DNA of 64,000 nucleotides from JBHOQS01 sp042408875 (lineage in GTDB: Bacteria > Chloroflexota > UBA11872 > JBHOQS01), in assembly GCA_042408875.1 (NCBI GenBank), contig JBHOQS010000016.1, forward strand, positions 1 to 64,000. The letters are read 5' to 3'. Both the position numbers and the translations under genes were made by a program. Positions 48,496 to 56,848 of this stretch are shown piece by piece. Within the stretch, counting starts at the first letter, position 1. Every line of letters starts with the position of its first letter. Below the pieces are notes generated by a model. It was given only the letters and a program-made list of their open reading frames with translations. It did no database searches and was not told the DNA's origin.

Positions 48496-48517
48496 ATGAC
48501 TCACGTATGACTCACGT
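48496..48517 (+). repeat. Tandem ATGACTCACGT x2
   Basis: Two contiguous perfect copies of the 11-mer ATGACTCACGT, 18 bases before the start codon at 48535. Confidence 0.85.
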
Positions 48518-48534
48518 GCAGCGAGGAGTTCGTG

Positions 48535-49986
48535 ATGGGACTGCACACAGGCACTGCAATCATACTTGGGGCCGGGCCGGCTGGCCTGGCAGCTGGCTAC
48601 GCTCTGTCGCTGGCAGGCTGGTCGGTGCAGGTGTTCGAACAAGCACATGTGGTCGGTGGCCTGGCCCGCACAGTGACGCGGGACGGCTTCCGGTTCGATA
48701 TCGACGGCCACCGCTGGTTTACCAAGAAAGACGAGCTGAACTATTTCCTGATTAACCTGCTCGGCGACGAACTCCTCCTGGTCAACCGGATCAGCCGGAT
48801 CTATTTCAACGGCAAGTATGTAGATTATCCGTTGCGTGTCAGTAATGTGCTGTCACGTATTGGACCTGTGACGAGCGCGCGTGCCATTGGCGACTTTGTT
48901 GTGTCGCAGGCAAGTCAGCGCTTGACGAAAAAGCCCGTGGTGTCGATGGAAGACGCGTACGTGGCTCAGTTCGGGCGCACCCTCTACGAACTCTTCTTCC
49001 GAAACTACTCCGAGAAGGTATGGGGCAAACAGTGTAGCGAACTGTCGGGTGATTGGATTGCGCAGCGCAGCCGTGGTCTCTCCCTGTTCACGGCCGTGCG
49101 CGACGCGCTCAAGCGCACTGATGGGAAGGTCGAGAGCTTAGTCGAACGTTTCATGTACCCCCGGCTGGGGTACGGCCGGATCTCGGAGCGGATGGCTGAG
49201 GAGATCGAGCAGGCGGGAGGAGAGGTCCATCTCGGCTGGCGGGTGGTTGCGGTGCAACACGATGGGCAGGCGATCAGTAGTGTGACTGTCAGCGACGGGA
49301 GGCGAGAGCGGATCGTCGGCGGAGACGCCTTCGTCTCTTCGATCCCCATGACGGAGCTCACCCAGATCCTGTGCCCAACGGCGGACCGCGCGGCCTTGGC
49401 GGCGACGCACGTGCTCACGTACCGCGATCTGATTACGGTACACCTGATGCTGAACCGCCCACAGGTGACTAACGATACCTGGATCTACGTACACGACCCG
49501 CGTATCTCGTTTGCGCGGCTGCACGAGCCACGCAACTGGAGCCCAGAGATGGCACCCGACGGCAAGACGTCGCTCGTGCTGGAGTTTTTCTGCGATGCCG
49601 GCGATGCTGTCTGGCAGCGGTCAGATAGCGAGCTCTGTGAGCTGGGGGTGCAGGAACTGGCGCATAAGCTCCACTTCATCGAGCCGAGTGAGGTCATCGG
49701 CAGCTTCGCGGTGCGTAGCCGCGATGCCTACCCGCGCTACAGCCTGGGGTACCGGGAGGCGGTGGATACCATCAAGGCGTACCTGCGCTCATTCCGCAAC
49801 CTGGCGATCGTCGGCCGGGGCGGGACGTTCCGCTATAACAACGCCGACCATGCCATCGAGACCGGCCTGCTGGCAGCACGCCAGATCCTGGGCGAGAGTG
49901 TAGACGTGGACAGCGTGAACACCGAACAGGAGTATCTGGAAGAGCGACGTGTGCCAGCAGTGAAGATGCCCAGGGCAGCAATGTGA
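48535..49986 (+). CDS. FAD-dependent oxidoreductase, UDP-galactopyranose mutase-like
   Basis: A flavoprotein of 483 residues. The N-terminal dinucleotide fold IILGAGPAGLAAGYALSLAG with the acidic end of strand 2 (VQVFEQAHVVGGLARTV) is clear. GHRWFTKKDE and the later YSEKVWGKQCSELSGDW match a Chloroflexi/actinobacterial group of FAD proteins often labelled protoporphyrinogen-oxidase-like or UDP-galactopyranose-mutase-like, commonly at the start of glycan loci. The C-terminal FAD motif RNLAIVGRGGTFRYNNADHA is present. GAGGAG six bases upstream fixes ATG 48535. Converting a pyranose UDP-sugar to its furanose form is the likeliest role but not proved; canonical UGM His/Arg residues were not individually identified. 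Confidence 0.8.
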   Translation: MGLHTGTAIILGAGPAGLAAGYALSLAGWSVQVFEQAHVVGGLARTVTRDGFRFDIDGHRWFTKKDELNYFLINLLGDELLLVNRISRIYFNGKYVDYPLRVSNVLSRIGPVTSARAIGDFVVSQASQRLTKKPVVSMEDAYVAQFGRTLYELFFRNYSEKVWGKQCSELSGDWIAQRSRGLSLFTAVRDALKRTDGKVESLVERFMYPRLGYGRISERMAEEIEQAGGEVHLGWRVVAVQHDGQAISSVTVSDGRRERIVGGDAFVSSIPMTELTQILCPTADRAALAATHVLTYRDLITVHLMLNRPQVTNDTWIYVHDPRISFARLHEPRNWSPEMAPDGKTSLVLEFFCDAGDAVWQRSDSELCELGVQELAHKLHFIEPSEVIGSFAVRSRDAYPRYSLGYREAVDTIKAYLRSFRNLAIVGRGGTFRYNNADHAIETGLLAARQILGESVDVDSVNTEQEYLEERRVPAVKMPRAAM

Positions 49987-50031
49987 TTGCGCGGACGGTT
50001 GGGTGGCTGAAAGCTTGCAGGAACGAGGAAC

Positions 50032-51168
50032 GTGAGACGACACGAAACTGTGGTCACGGGCACTAGCCCACACCAGACCGCCTCACCCCTGATCAGTGTT
50101 GTCATCCCGGTGTATAACGGCGCGGCCACGCTGGCGCGCTGTCTCGAGGCGCTCGCACGGAGCCGCGGCGTCACCTGGGAATGCCTCGTTGTCGATGATG
50201 GCTGCACGGACGCGTCCATCGCGATCGCGCGCCGGTGGAATGCACGCGTGATTCAGACCAGCCAGCCGGGCTGCGGGCCGGCCCAGGCACGCAACCGAGG
50301 GGCGCGCGCTGCCACCGCGCCGTTGCTGTGCTTTCTGGATGCCGACGTGCTAGTCCGTCCCGAGACCTTGGCTGAGTTTGTGGCGGCGTTCGAGGCTAAC
50401 CCGAGGCTCTCCGCAGTGTTCGGCTCGTACGATGCGCAGCCTGACGCACAGGACCTGCTCTCGCAATACCGCAACCTGCTACATCACTTCGTGCACCAGA
50501 CCGGACGTGAAGAGGCATCTACGTTCTGGAGCGGTTGCGGGGCTATTCGGCGCGATGTCTTTCTCGAGATCGGGGGGTTCGATCCGCGCTACATTCGGCC
50601 GAGCATCGAGGATATCGAGCTGGGCTATCGCTTGCGTGCTGCGGGAAAGTGCATCCGACTGGCGAAGCACATCCAGGTCACTCATCTCAAGCGCTGGACG
50701 TTCTGGGGGATCCTCAAGACTGATATCTGCGACCGGGCTCTCCCGTGGACCGCGCTGATCATGCGCACGCGTTTACTGCCGAATGACCTCAACCTGAATA
50801 CTGCCAGTCGGACAAGCGCCCTGAGCGTGTATGCCTTCGTCGGGCTGTTGGCGCTCGGGTGGTGGCAGCCTGTTGCCTGGCTCGCTGCGCTGCTGCCGTT
50901 GGCAGTGCTGCTCGCATGTAACCGCGCTCTCTATGCGTTCTTCCTGAGGCACCGTGGTGGGTGGTTCTTGCTGCGGGTGCTGCCAATGCACTGGCTGTAC
51001 TATGCCTATTCTGCGCTGGCGTTGCTCTGCGGCGTGCTACTCGTGATCTTTTGGCACCGCTGGCGAGAAGGAGTTCCTGGGCCACGCCTTCATGGTACCA
51101 GATTGCCGCCGTTGGCCGCGGACCAGCCGGCAGAATCAGCCTCGCACGTTTCCGAGCTTGTCGTGTAA
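50032..51168 (+). CDS. GT2 glycosyltransferase with C-terminal membrane helices
   Basis: A 378-residue family-2 enzyme. The GT-A fold starts ISVVIPVYNGAATLARCLEA; VVDDGCTDAS binds the nucleotide, and LLCFLDADVLVRPETL supplies an intact DxD metal motif. WSGCGAIRRDVFLEIGGFD and PSIEDIELGYRLRAAG carry the acceptor-site ED. The C-terminal 120 residues contain three or four hydrophobic helices, so the enzyme is membrane-anchored. Start codon GTG 50032. The TAA stop overlaps the next gene (TAATG). Confidence 0.92.
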   Translation: MRRHETVVTGTSPHQTASPLISVVIPVYNGAATLARCLEALARSRGVTWECLVVDDGCTDASIAIARRWNARVIQTSQPGCGPAQARNRGARAATAPLLCFLDADVLVRPETLAEFVAAFEANPRLSAVFGSYDAQPDAQDLLSQYRNLLHHFVHQTGREEASTFWSGCGAIRRDVFLEIGGFDPRYIRPSIEDIELGYRLRAAGKCIRLAKHIQVTHLKRWTFWGILKTDICDRALPWTALIMRTRLLPNDLNLNTASRTSALSVYAFVGLLALGWWQPVAWLAALLPLAVLLACNRALYAFFLRHRGGWFLLRVLPMHWLYYAYSALALLCGVLLVIFWHRWREGVPGPRLHGTRLPPLAADQPAESASHVSELVV

Positions 51169-52595
51169 TGTCACCGGAGCGCGTATTACCGCAGGTTGTG
51201 TGGCGGGTGCGACAGCTCTGGGCAGTTCTACAGGCACACCCGTGGCTCGCCATCGCAATCGTGGCTCTGGCATGTCGGGCGCTCCTAACGCTGCCCGCTC
51301 TCGGCGATGTGACACGCTTCTATATTACACCTGATTCTTTTGAGTACGAGCAACTGGCGCTGAACTTGATCCAGGGACACGGGTATTCACAAGCAGGCGC
51401 ACCACCGTATCCACCAGACGTGCGCCGCACGCCCGTGTATCCCCTGCTGCTTGCTGCGGTGTATGCGGTGGCTGGTCAGCAGCCGTGGGCCGCAGTTACA
51501 GTCAACGCCTTGCTTGGGGTACTCGCCTGCGTGCTCACTGCAGTCGCAGGCACTCGGTTGCTCGGAAGAGACGCCGGCATACTGGCCGGTATGTTCCTGG
51601 CGGTCGATCTGACATCGGCAGCGTATAGCCTCACCTTGATGACGGAAACACTCTTTACTGTCCTCCTGCTCCTGTGCCTGCTGAGTGTCATTCGGTATAT
51701 GTACCGACCGGACGGCCGTGCCGCGGCGCTGGCAGCAGTTTGGTGTGGCATTGCTATTCTGACCCGTCCAATCGGGCTCTTCTTACCGTTCGTCCTGGGA
51801 CCGACGCTTGGCGTGCTTCCCCACGCTCTATCCCGACGAACCAGAGCACTGGGCGCGTGTATGTTCGCTCTTCTGGCCTTGGCGTTCCCGCTCGGGTGGA
51901 CCGTGCGCAACTACCTGGTCGCGGGGGTCGCACAGCCCACGTCGCTGATCGCTCTCAACGCCTACTACCATCGTGCCGCCTTCGTTGAAGCGCAACGTCG
52001 GGGTGCTCGTGTCGAAGACGTGCGTCAGGAGTTTGCTAAGGAGGCTCTCACTGGCGGCAGCCAGGCTCCTAGCGAGCAGCCAGCAGATCTCGCCGCTATG
52101 CAGCGCAAAGCGTTGCAGGTGCTGCTCGCCGACCCAGCTGGATATCTGGCGCTGCACATACGCGGCGTGGCGCGGCTGCTAGGGCCAGAGCGCGATCTCC
52201 TGACACAATTCCGCGTCGGCAGTCCACATGCTGCAGGGCTGCCGGAAAGCGTTGCAGAGTTCGTTACCGCCGGCTCGCATGCACACACAGATACTGGGAG
52301 CCTAGCGCTGATCGTAGGAACGCTGCAACTGCTCGGGTTCTATGCCCTGGCCGTTGTCGGTGTCGTCGCTGGCCTGCGAAGTTCGCTCGAGCAGCGCGCT
52401 ATCCTGCTCCTAGGGATAGTCGCGCTGTATTTCCTGGCAGTATCCGGTCCTGAAGCCTACGCGCGCTTCCGGGTGCCAGTGATGCCTTTCATCGTGCTGC
52501 TGGCCGCAGCCGGGACGCAGGCCGTATGGGGATATCTGCGCTCCTCCGGCACGCGGCAGGCCCGATCGTGGTTGGGTGAGCACGGGCGCACATGA
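51168..52595 (+). CDS. GT39/ArnT-like integral membrane glycosyltransferase
   Basis: A 475-residue protein with about ten to twelve transmembrane segments. After a cytoplasmic start comes a large extracytoplasmic loop with DSFEYEQLALNLIQGHGYS and PDVRRTPVYPLLLA, which matches the conserved first loop (acidic pair and R-x-P-x-Y) of PMT/ArnT enzymes that use polyprenyl-phosphate sugars. Start ATG 51168 shares the A of the preceding TAA, so the pair is translationally coupled; a much longer open frame upstream is antisense-like coding of the GT2 end. The C-terminal half ends in a short cytoplasmic tail. Confidence 0.85.
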   Translation: MSPERVLPQVVWRVRQLWAVLQAHPWLAIAIVALACRALLTLPALGDVTRFYITPDSFEYEQLALNLIQGHGYSQAGAPPYPPDVRRTPVYPLLLAAVYAVAGQQPWAAVTVNALLGVLACVLTAVAGTRLLGRDAGILAGMFLAVDLTSAAYSLTLMTETLFTVLLLLCLLSVIRYMYRPDGRAAALAAVWCGIAILTRPIGLFLPFVLGPTLGVLPHALSRRTRALGACMFALLALAFPLGWTVRNYLVAGVAQPTSLIALNAYYHRAAFVEAQRRGARVEDVRQEFAKEALTGGSQAPSEQPADLAAMQRKALQVLLADPAGYLALHIRGVARLLGPERDLLTQFRVGSPHAAGLPESVAEFVTAGSHAHTDTGSLALIVGTLQLLGFYALAVVGVVAGLRSSLEQRAILLLGIVALYFLAVSGPEAYARFRVPVMPFIVLLAAAGTQAVWGYLRSSGTRQARSWLGEHGRT

Positions 52596-53524
52596 GCAGC
52601 CAGTCCAGCGAGACCACCACTCCTGCGCGGCTCTCGGTGGTGGTCGCCGCGCAGGACGCGCGGGCCACGATTGGCCGCTGCCTGCAGGAGTTGGAACACC
52701 AGCGACCTGATGGCGTCGCGCAGCTCATTGTGGTAGCCAACTCATCCGACGGCACGGCCGACTACGTGCGCCAGCATTTTGCCAGGGTGGAGGTGGTCGA
52801 GCATCGCGGATGGGCGCTCGTCCCTGAACTGTGGGGCGATGGCATCCTGCGCAGCCGAGAGGAGATCGTGGCGCTCACGACGGCACAGATGGTGCCCGAT
52901 GCAGGCTGGGCTCGGGCGCTACTGCGGGAGCACGCAGGGCACTCTTGGGCCGGGGTTGGGGGCCCCATCCTGCCTGCCCCTGGATTAGGCATGCTCGACC
53001 AGGCGGTTTACTGGCTGCGGTACAGCCGCTATGCCGCGCGGCAGCCTGCGGGGGTAGTGCACGATATCGCCGGCGACAACGCCAGTTACCGTCGAGCACT
53101 GCTTCTCGAGCTCTCAGAGCGCATCCGTCGGGAGGGCTTCTGGGAACACGAAGTGCACGCGCTGCTGCGGCAGCGGGGGGCCAGGCTCTCGTGTACCCCA
53201 CATGCAGTCATGCGCTATCACGGTGGCACACGGTTCAGACACTTCGCCCGGCAGCGACTGTCACATGGACGCCGCTTCGGCGCCCAGCGGATCGCACACC
53301 TGGGGGGCATCCGGCGCCTGCTCATGCCTGTTGTCTGGCCGCTCACCCCTGCCGTCTTCCTCGCGCGCATCTGGCGGGATGCGTTGCGCGCAGGGGGCAG
53401 CGCGAGCCTCCTGAAGGCTATGCCGGTGCTCTTGTGCCTGCTCATCTGCTGGAGCGCGGGAGAATTGCTCGGCTATCTGTCCGGCAAACCAGAGGCTGCT
53501 GTCGCCGTGGCGGATCAGCCGTAG
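52592..53524 (+). CDS. GT2 glycosyltransferase, paralogue A
   Basis: A 310-residue GT-A enzyme overlapping the upstream gene (ATGA). Start LSVVVAAQDARATIGRCLQE; nucleotide loop VANSSDGTADYV. The region that normally holds DxD is IVALTTAQMVPDAGWARALL, lacking the acidic triad. GDNASYRRALLLELS and the C-terminal segment LLICWSAGELLGYLSG are shared with the following two GT2 genes, suggesting a tandem duplication. One hydrophobic helix near the C-terminus anchors it to the membrane. Confidence 0.88.
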   Translation: MSSQSSETTTPARLSVVVAAQDARATIGRCLQELEHQRPDGVAQLIVVANSSDGTADYVRQHFARVEVVEHRGWALVPELWGDGILRSREEIVALTTAQMVPDAGWARALLREHAGHSWAGVGGPILPAPGLGMLDQAVYWLRYSRYAARQPAGVVHDIAGDNASYRRALLLELSERIRREGFWEHEVHALLRQRGARLSCTPHAVMRYHGGTRFRHFARQRLSHGRRFGAQRIAHLGGIRRLLMPVVWPLTPAVFLARIWRDALRAGGSASLLKAMPVLLCLLICWSAGELLGYLSGKPEAAVAVADQP

Positions 53525-53561
53525 CCTACTCTGTGTTCTGGCTCTCGCATCCTGCTGTAGC

Positions 53562-53632
53562 AATTTAAAAACTAAAAATAAAATAGAAACTAAAAATCTA
53601 GAAACTAAAAATAAAAAGATAAAACTAAACAC
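53562..53632 (+). repeat. AT-rich iterated island (TAGAAACTAAAAAT type)
   Basis: TAGAAACTAAAAAT occurs at 53584-53597 and 53599-53612, surrounded by further ACTAAAAATAAAA units. It ends at the start codon of the second GT2 paralogue. No ribosome binding site is obvious inside it. Confidence 0.75.
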
Positions 53633-54514
53633 ATGCTCTCGGTCGTCATTGCGACGCGTAATGCGATGGAGTATATCGAGCCCTGCCTGGCCGCGCTCGA
53701 GCCCCAGATCCGGGACGACACGGAGGTAGTCGTGGCTGACGGTTCCCGGGACGGAACTGCAGAACGCATTGAGCAGGCATTTCCGTGGGCACGCCTTGTG
53801 CGTGGCAGCGCCCGTGACAGCCTCGGCGAACTCCGTGCGACTGCGCTGGCAAACACGCACGGTGATATCGTGGCGTTTACAGATGTCTACTGTCGCGTGA
53901 GCCCGGGCTGGATGGACCGCTTGCGCCAGGAGCCGTGGCATATGTACGCAGCCATCGGGGGTGCGGTGGTTCCGGTGCCGCGGAGGCGGCTTTCGGAGTG
54001 GGCCGCCTTCCTTTGCGAATATGGCCCTTTCCTGCCACCTGTGCCCGCGGGCCAGGCGAGCAACTTGTCAGGCAACAATATCGCATTCCGCCGGGATGCC
54101 CTCGAACGTGCAGGTCTGATCGGCGAGCGAGAGTTCTGGAAGGTCTTTGCCCTGTGGAGGCTGCGTGCATTGGGAGAGCGGTTCGGGACTGATCCAGGCT
54201 TGCTCGTCCACCACAGTCGTACCACCCACCTGACCGAGTTCACGTACCACCGCTACTTGCACGGGCGCTGTTTCGGTGCGCGTCGCGCTGCCACACGCTC
54301 ATGGCTGTACAAATGCGCCCGGGCGGGGAGTTGTCCTGCCCTGCCGCTGCTGTTGACTGTTCGCCTCGTGCGAGCAGTTCACGGCAACCAAAGCTACCGC
54401 CGCGTGCTGTGGCAAAGCATGCCGTTCGCCGTGCTCTACCATGCAGCGTGGGCGTGGGGCGAGCTGCTTGGCTACTTGCGAGGAAGCGCAGATACGTGCT
54501 CCCAACTCGCTTGA
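53633..54514 (+). CDS. GT2 glycosyltransferase, paralogue B
   Basis: A 293-residue GT-A enzyme beginning LSVVIATRNAMEYIEPCLAA, with VVADGSRDGTAE for UDP binding. The metal-site segment is IVAFTDVYCRVSPGWMDRLR, retaining one acidic residue. LSGNNIAFRRDALERAG corresponds to the GDNASYRR region of paralogue A. The C-terminal hydrophobic end AWAWGELLGYLRG matches paralogues A and C. Its start codon directly follows an AT-rich iterated island; ribosome binding is not apparent, so translation may depend on the AT-rich leader. Confidence 0.88.
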   Translation: MLSVVIATRNAMEYIEPCLAALEPQIRDDTEVVVADGSRDGTAERIEQAFPWARLVRGSARDSLGELRATALANTHGDIVAFTDVYCRVSPGWMDRLRQEPWHMYAAIGGAVVPVPRRRLSEWAAFLCEYGPFLPPVPAGQASNLSGNNIAFRRDALERAGLIGEREFWKVFALWRLRALGERFGTDPGLLVHHSRTTHLTEFTYHRYLHGRCFGARRAATRSWLYKCARAGSCPALPLLLTVRLVRAVHGNQSYRRVLWQSMPFAVLYHAAWAWGELLGYLRGSADTCSQLA

Positions 54515-54556
54515 CTAGCGAGAACAGCGACTGCTCGTCGCCGCGAGCGTGGAACC

Positions 54557-55498
54557 ATGTCAACCATGTCAACTGTGCCTGCGCCGATATCCCAGCCACG
54601 AAGCACGCGGCCACAACTCTCGGTCGTCATCGCGTCCGTGAATGGGATATGTTACCTGGATATGTGCTTGGCTGCGCTCTCTAGACAGCAGGGGAACGTC
54701 CATGCGGAGATCATCGTCGCCGACTGCTGTGGAGACGGCACGAAGGAACTCGTGGCAAGGAAGTATCCGCACGTGCGCTTCCTCTCATTTGGCGAGCGAC
54801 TGTCGATCCCGGAGCTGCGAGCGATTGGCATTGCCCACAGCATCGGTGACCTCATCGCGCTCACCGAGGATCACTGCATCCCCGCGGATGATTGGTTCGA
54901 GCGCATCGTCGAGGCGCATCGCGCTCCATACATAGCGATCGGCGGCGCTATCGAGAATGCCAGCACTGAGCGCCTAGTCGACTGGGCTGTATTCCTGTGC
55001 GAGTACAGCCGCCATGTGGGTCCGCTGCCCAAGGGTGTGACCGACGATATCCCTGGGCCGAATCTCATCTACAAGCGTGAGGCTCTGGAGCATATCCAGG
55101 ATCTGCTAGCGGCTGGCCGGTGGGAGAACTTCCTGAACTCGCGGCTACGGCAGCGCGGCTTCCAGCTGTACTGTGACCCCTCCATTGTGGTGTACCACCG
55201 CAAGTTCTTTGGAGTCGCGGAGTTCTTACAGCAGCGGTTCCATTACGGGCGCTCTTTTGCGGGGATACGTGTGCACGACAGACCACTGTGGGTGCGAGGG
55301 CTGTTCGTGGTCGGCTCGCTCGGGCTGCCGCCGTTGCTGATCGGCCGTATCGCCGCACGGCTCCTCCGTCGGCGCCGGCACCTGGCTGTCTTCTTGAAAG
55401 CGCTCCCGCTGCTGGGCCTGTTCACGCTGAGCTGGACTGCCGGCGAATTCGTCGGCTATCTGCTCGGGCCGGGCGACAGCCTGGTGAAAGTGGAGTAA
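54557..55498 (+). CDS. GT2 glycosyltransferase, paralogue C
   Basis: A 313-residue GT-A enzyme. LSVVIASVNGICYLDMCLAA starts the fold and VADCCGDGTKELV binds nucleotide. The metal site is LIALTEDHCIPADDWFERIV, the fullest acidic set of the three paralogues. IPGPNLIYKREALEHIQ and RLRQRGFQLYCDPSIVVYHR continue the family pattern. C-terminal hydrophobic segment SWTAGEFVGYLLG is the shared motif. A start at 54569 (second Met) is possible. It lies 42 bases after paralogue B. Confidence 0.9.
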   Translation: MSTMSTVPAPISQPRSTRPQLSVVIASVNGICYLDMCLAALSRQQGNVHAEIIVADCCGDGTKELVARKYPHVRFLSFGERLSIPELRAIGIAHSIGDLIALTEDHCIPADDWFERIVEAHRAPYIAIGGAIENASTERLVDWAVFLCEYSRHVGPLPKGVTDDIPGPNLIYKREALEHIQDLLAAGRWENFLNSRLRQRGFQLYCDPSIVVYHRKFFGVAEFLQQRFHYGRSFAGIRVHDRPLWVRGLFVVGSLGLPPLLIGRIAARLLRRRRHLAVFLKALPLLGLFTLSWTAGEFVGYLLGPGDSLVKVE

Positions 55499-55517
55499 AT
55501 CGTTGTGTTGCCGAAGC

Positions 55518-55560
55518 TTCAATCGAAATTCAATCGAAACGAAATTCAATCGAAACGAAA
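55518..55560 (+). repeat. Tandem 16-bp repeat TTCAATCGAAACGAAA
   Basis: Two perfect 16-bp copies (55529-55544, 55545-55560) are preceded by an 11-base partial copy and followed by TTCAAG. It sits in the spacer before the GT4 gene at 55583. Confidence 0.85.
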
Positions 55561-55582
55561 TTCAAGAAAATGGTAGCCTGTG

Positions 55583-56848
55583 ATGCGCATCGGGGTCGAC
55601 CTGACCTGCTGGCATAACCATCGCGGCTATGGACGCTACACGCGTAACCTGCTGCGTGCACTGTTGACGATAGATCAGCGTCACACGTACGTGGGGTTCA
55701 CCGATACGACGACGATCGCCCGGGAAGCCTTTCCCCCCGGTCTCACGATCGTGACGGTCCAGCAATCGGAGCCCCCATGGCGCGCAGCCTCGGCGTACAG
55801 CCGCCGCAAGCTGGCAGATATATGGCGGATGAGCCAGGCCGTCCGACGCGCCGGGGTAGATCTTATGTTCTTCCCCACGAGCTACACGTTCTTCCCGGTG
55901 CTCGGCAAGGCACGCTGCGTGGTAGTGGTACACGACGCAATCGCAGAGCGCTGGCCGCACCTCATCTTTCCGAGCCTGGCAGGGCGGCTGGCCTGGATGC
56001 TGAAGTCACGCCTGGCGTGTTGGCAGGCCCACCGCGTGGTTACTGTCTCCCACGCTGCAGCGCGGGCCATTCGCCAGCACCTCCACGTGCCGGCGGAGCG
56101 GCTGTGCGTGATCTCTGAGGCCCCAGACCCTGCGTTTCAGGTACGCAATAGCAGCATGGATCGTGAACAGCGGCGGCGGGTGTTGCTGCGCTATGACATC
56201 CCCCATCCTGCACAGCTAATCCTGTATGTGGGAGGGTTCAGCCCGCATAAGAACGTGCAGGCCCTGGTGAGCAGCTTTGCTCAGCTGCTGCGTACTGGGT
56301 TATCACCCAGTGCGGGGGCGGATGCGACGGTCGGAGCACACACACCGCTCCACTTGGTGCTGGTGGGCGAGACGACGCAGGAGGTGTTCCATTCCTGCTA
56401 TCCAGCGCTACAGGAGCAGGTACATCGACTGCATCTGGAGCAGCATGTAACCTTCACCGGCTATGTGCCCGATGATGATCTGGTGCACTTATACCAGGCG
56501 GCGACATGCCTGGTGCTACCCTCCCGTGATGAGGGGTTCGGGCTGCCAGCGGTCGAGGCCATGGCATGTGGCACTCCCGTCGTGGTGAGCAACGCGGGTG
56601 CGTTGCCGGAGCTGGTCGGTGATGCTGGCTTGCTCGTAGATCCCGAGCGTACGGACGAGCTCGTAGCCGCCCTACGCCGGCTTATGAGCGAGCCGTCACT
56701 GCATGCTGACCTGCGAGAGCGCGGGCTGCGCCGGGCAGCACAACTGAGCTGGGAACAGGCTGCCGCTGACCTGCTCGGCGTCTTTGACGAGGCGGTCCCG
56801 GGTCCCGACCGCTTCTCGCCTCGATCGTCAGCCGCAACACGCACATGA
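55583..56848 (+). CDS. GT4 glycosyltransferase
   Basis: A 421-residue GT-B enzyme. The N-domain begins MRIGVDLTCWHNHRGYGRYT with the acceptor-loop glycines; FFPTSYTFFPVL and VVVHDAIAERWPHLIF follow. The C-domain contains ILYVGGFSPHKNVQALVSSF (sugar-nucleotide phosphate binding) and the E-x7-E motif in RDEGFGLPAVEAMACGTPVV. It probably transfers mannose or a similar sugar from a nucleotide donor. ATG 55583 is preferred over GTG 55580. The stop overlaps the next gene by four bases (ATGA). Confidence 0.93.
   Translation: MRIGVDLTCWHNHRGYGRYTRNLLRALLTIDQRHTYVGFTDTTTIAREAFPPGLTIVTVQQSEPPWRAASAYSRRKLADIWRMSQAVRRAGVDLMFFPTSYTFFPVLGKARCVVVVHDAIAERWPHLIFPSLAGRLAWMLKSRLACWQAHRVVTVSHAAARAIRQHLHVPAERLCVISEAPDPAFQVRNSSMDREQRRRVLLRYDIPHPAQLILYVGGFSPHKNVQALVSSFAQLLRTGLSPSAGADATVGAHTPLHLVLVGETTQEVFHSCYPALQEQVHRLHLEQHVTFTGYVPDDDLVHLYQAATCLVLPSRDEGFGLPAVEAMACGTPVVVSNAGALPELVGDAGLLVDPERTDELVAALRRLMSEPSLHADLRERGLRRAAQLSWEQAAADLLGVFDEAVPGPDRFSPRSSAATRT

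Larger units (their letters stand above)
47774..48534. other. Long intergenic region upstream of the surface-glycan cluster
   Basis: About 760 bases with no supported gene. The last 100 bases contain iterated sequence: GCATATAAG three times and two tandem copies of ATGACTCACGT, before the GAGGAG ribosome binding site of the first cluster gene. This is the obvious place for the cluster promoter and regulatory sites. Confidence 0.6.

Noticed and set aside
55518..55560. CRISPR-like repeats
   Set aside because: Repeats here are contiguous with no spacers and no cas genes are present; the same holds for other tandem repeats in the window.
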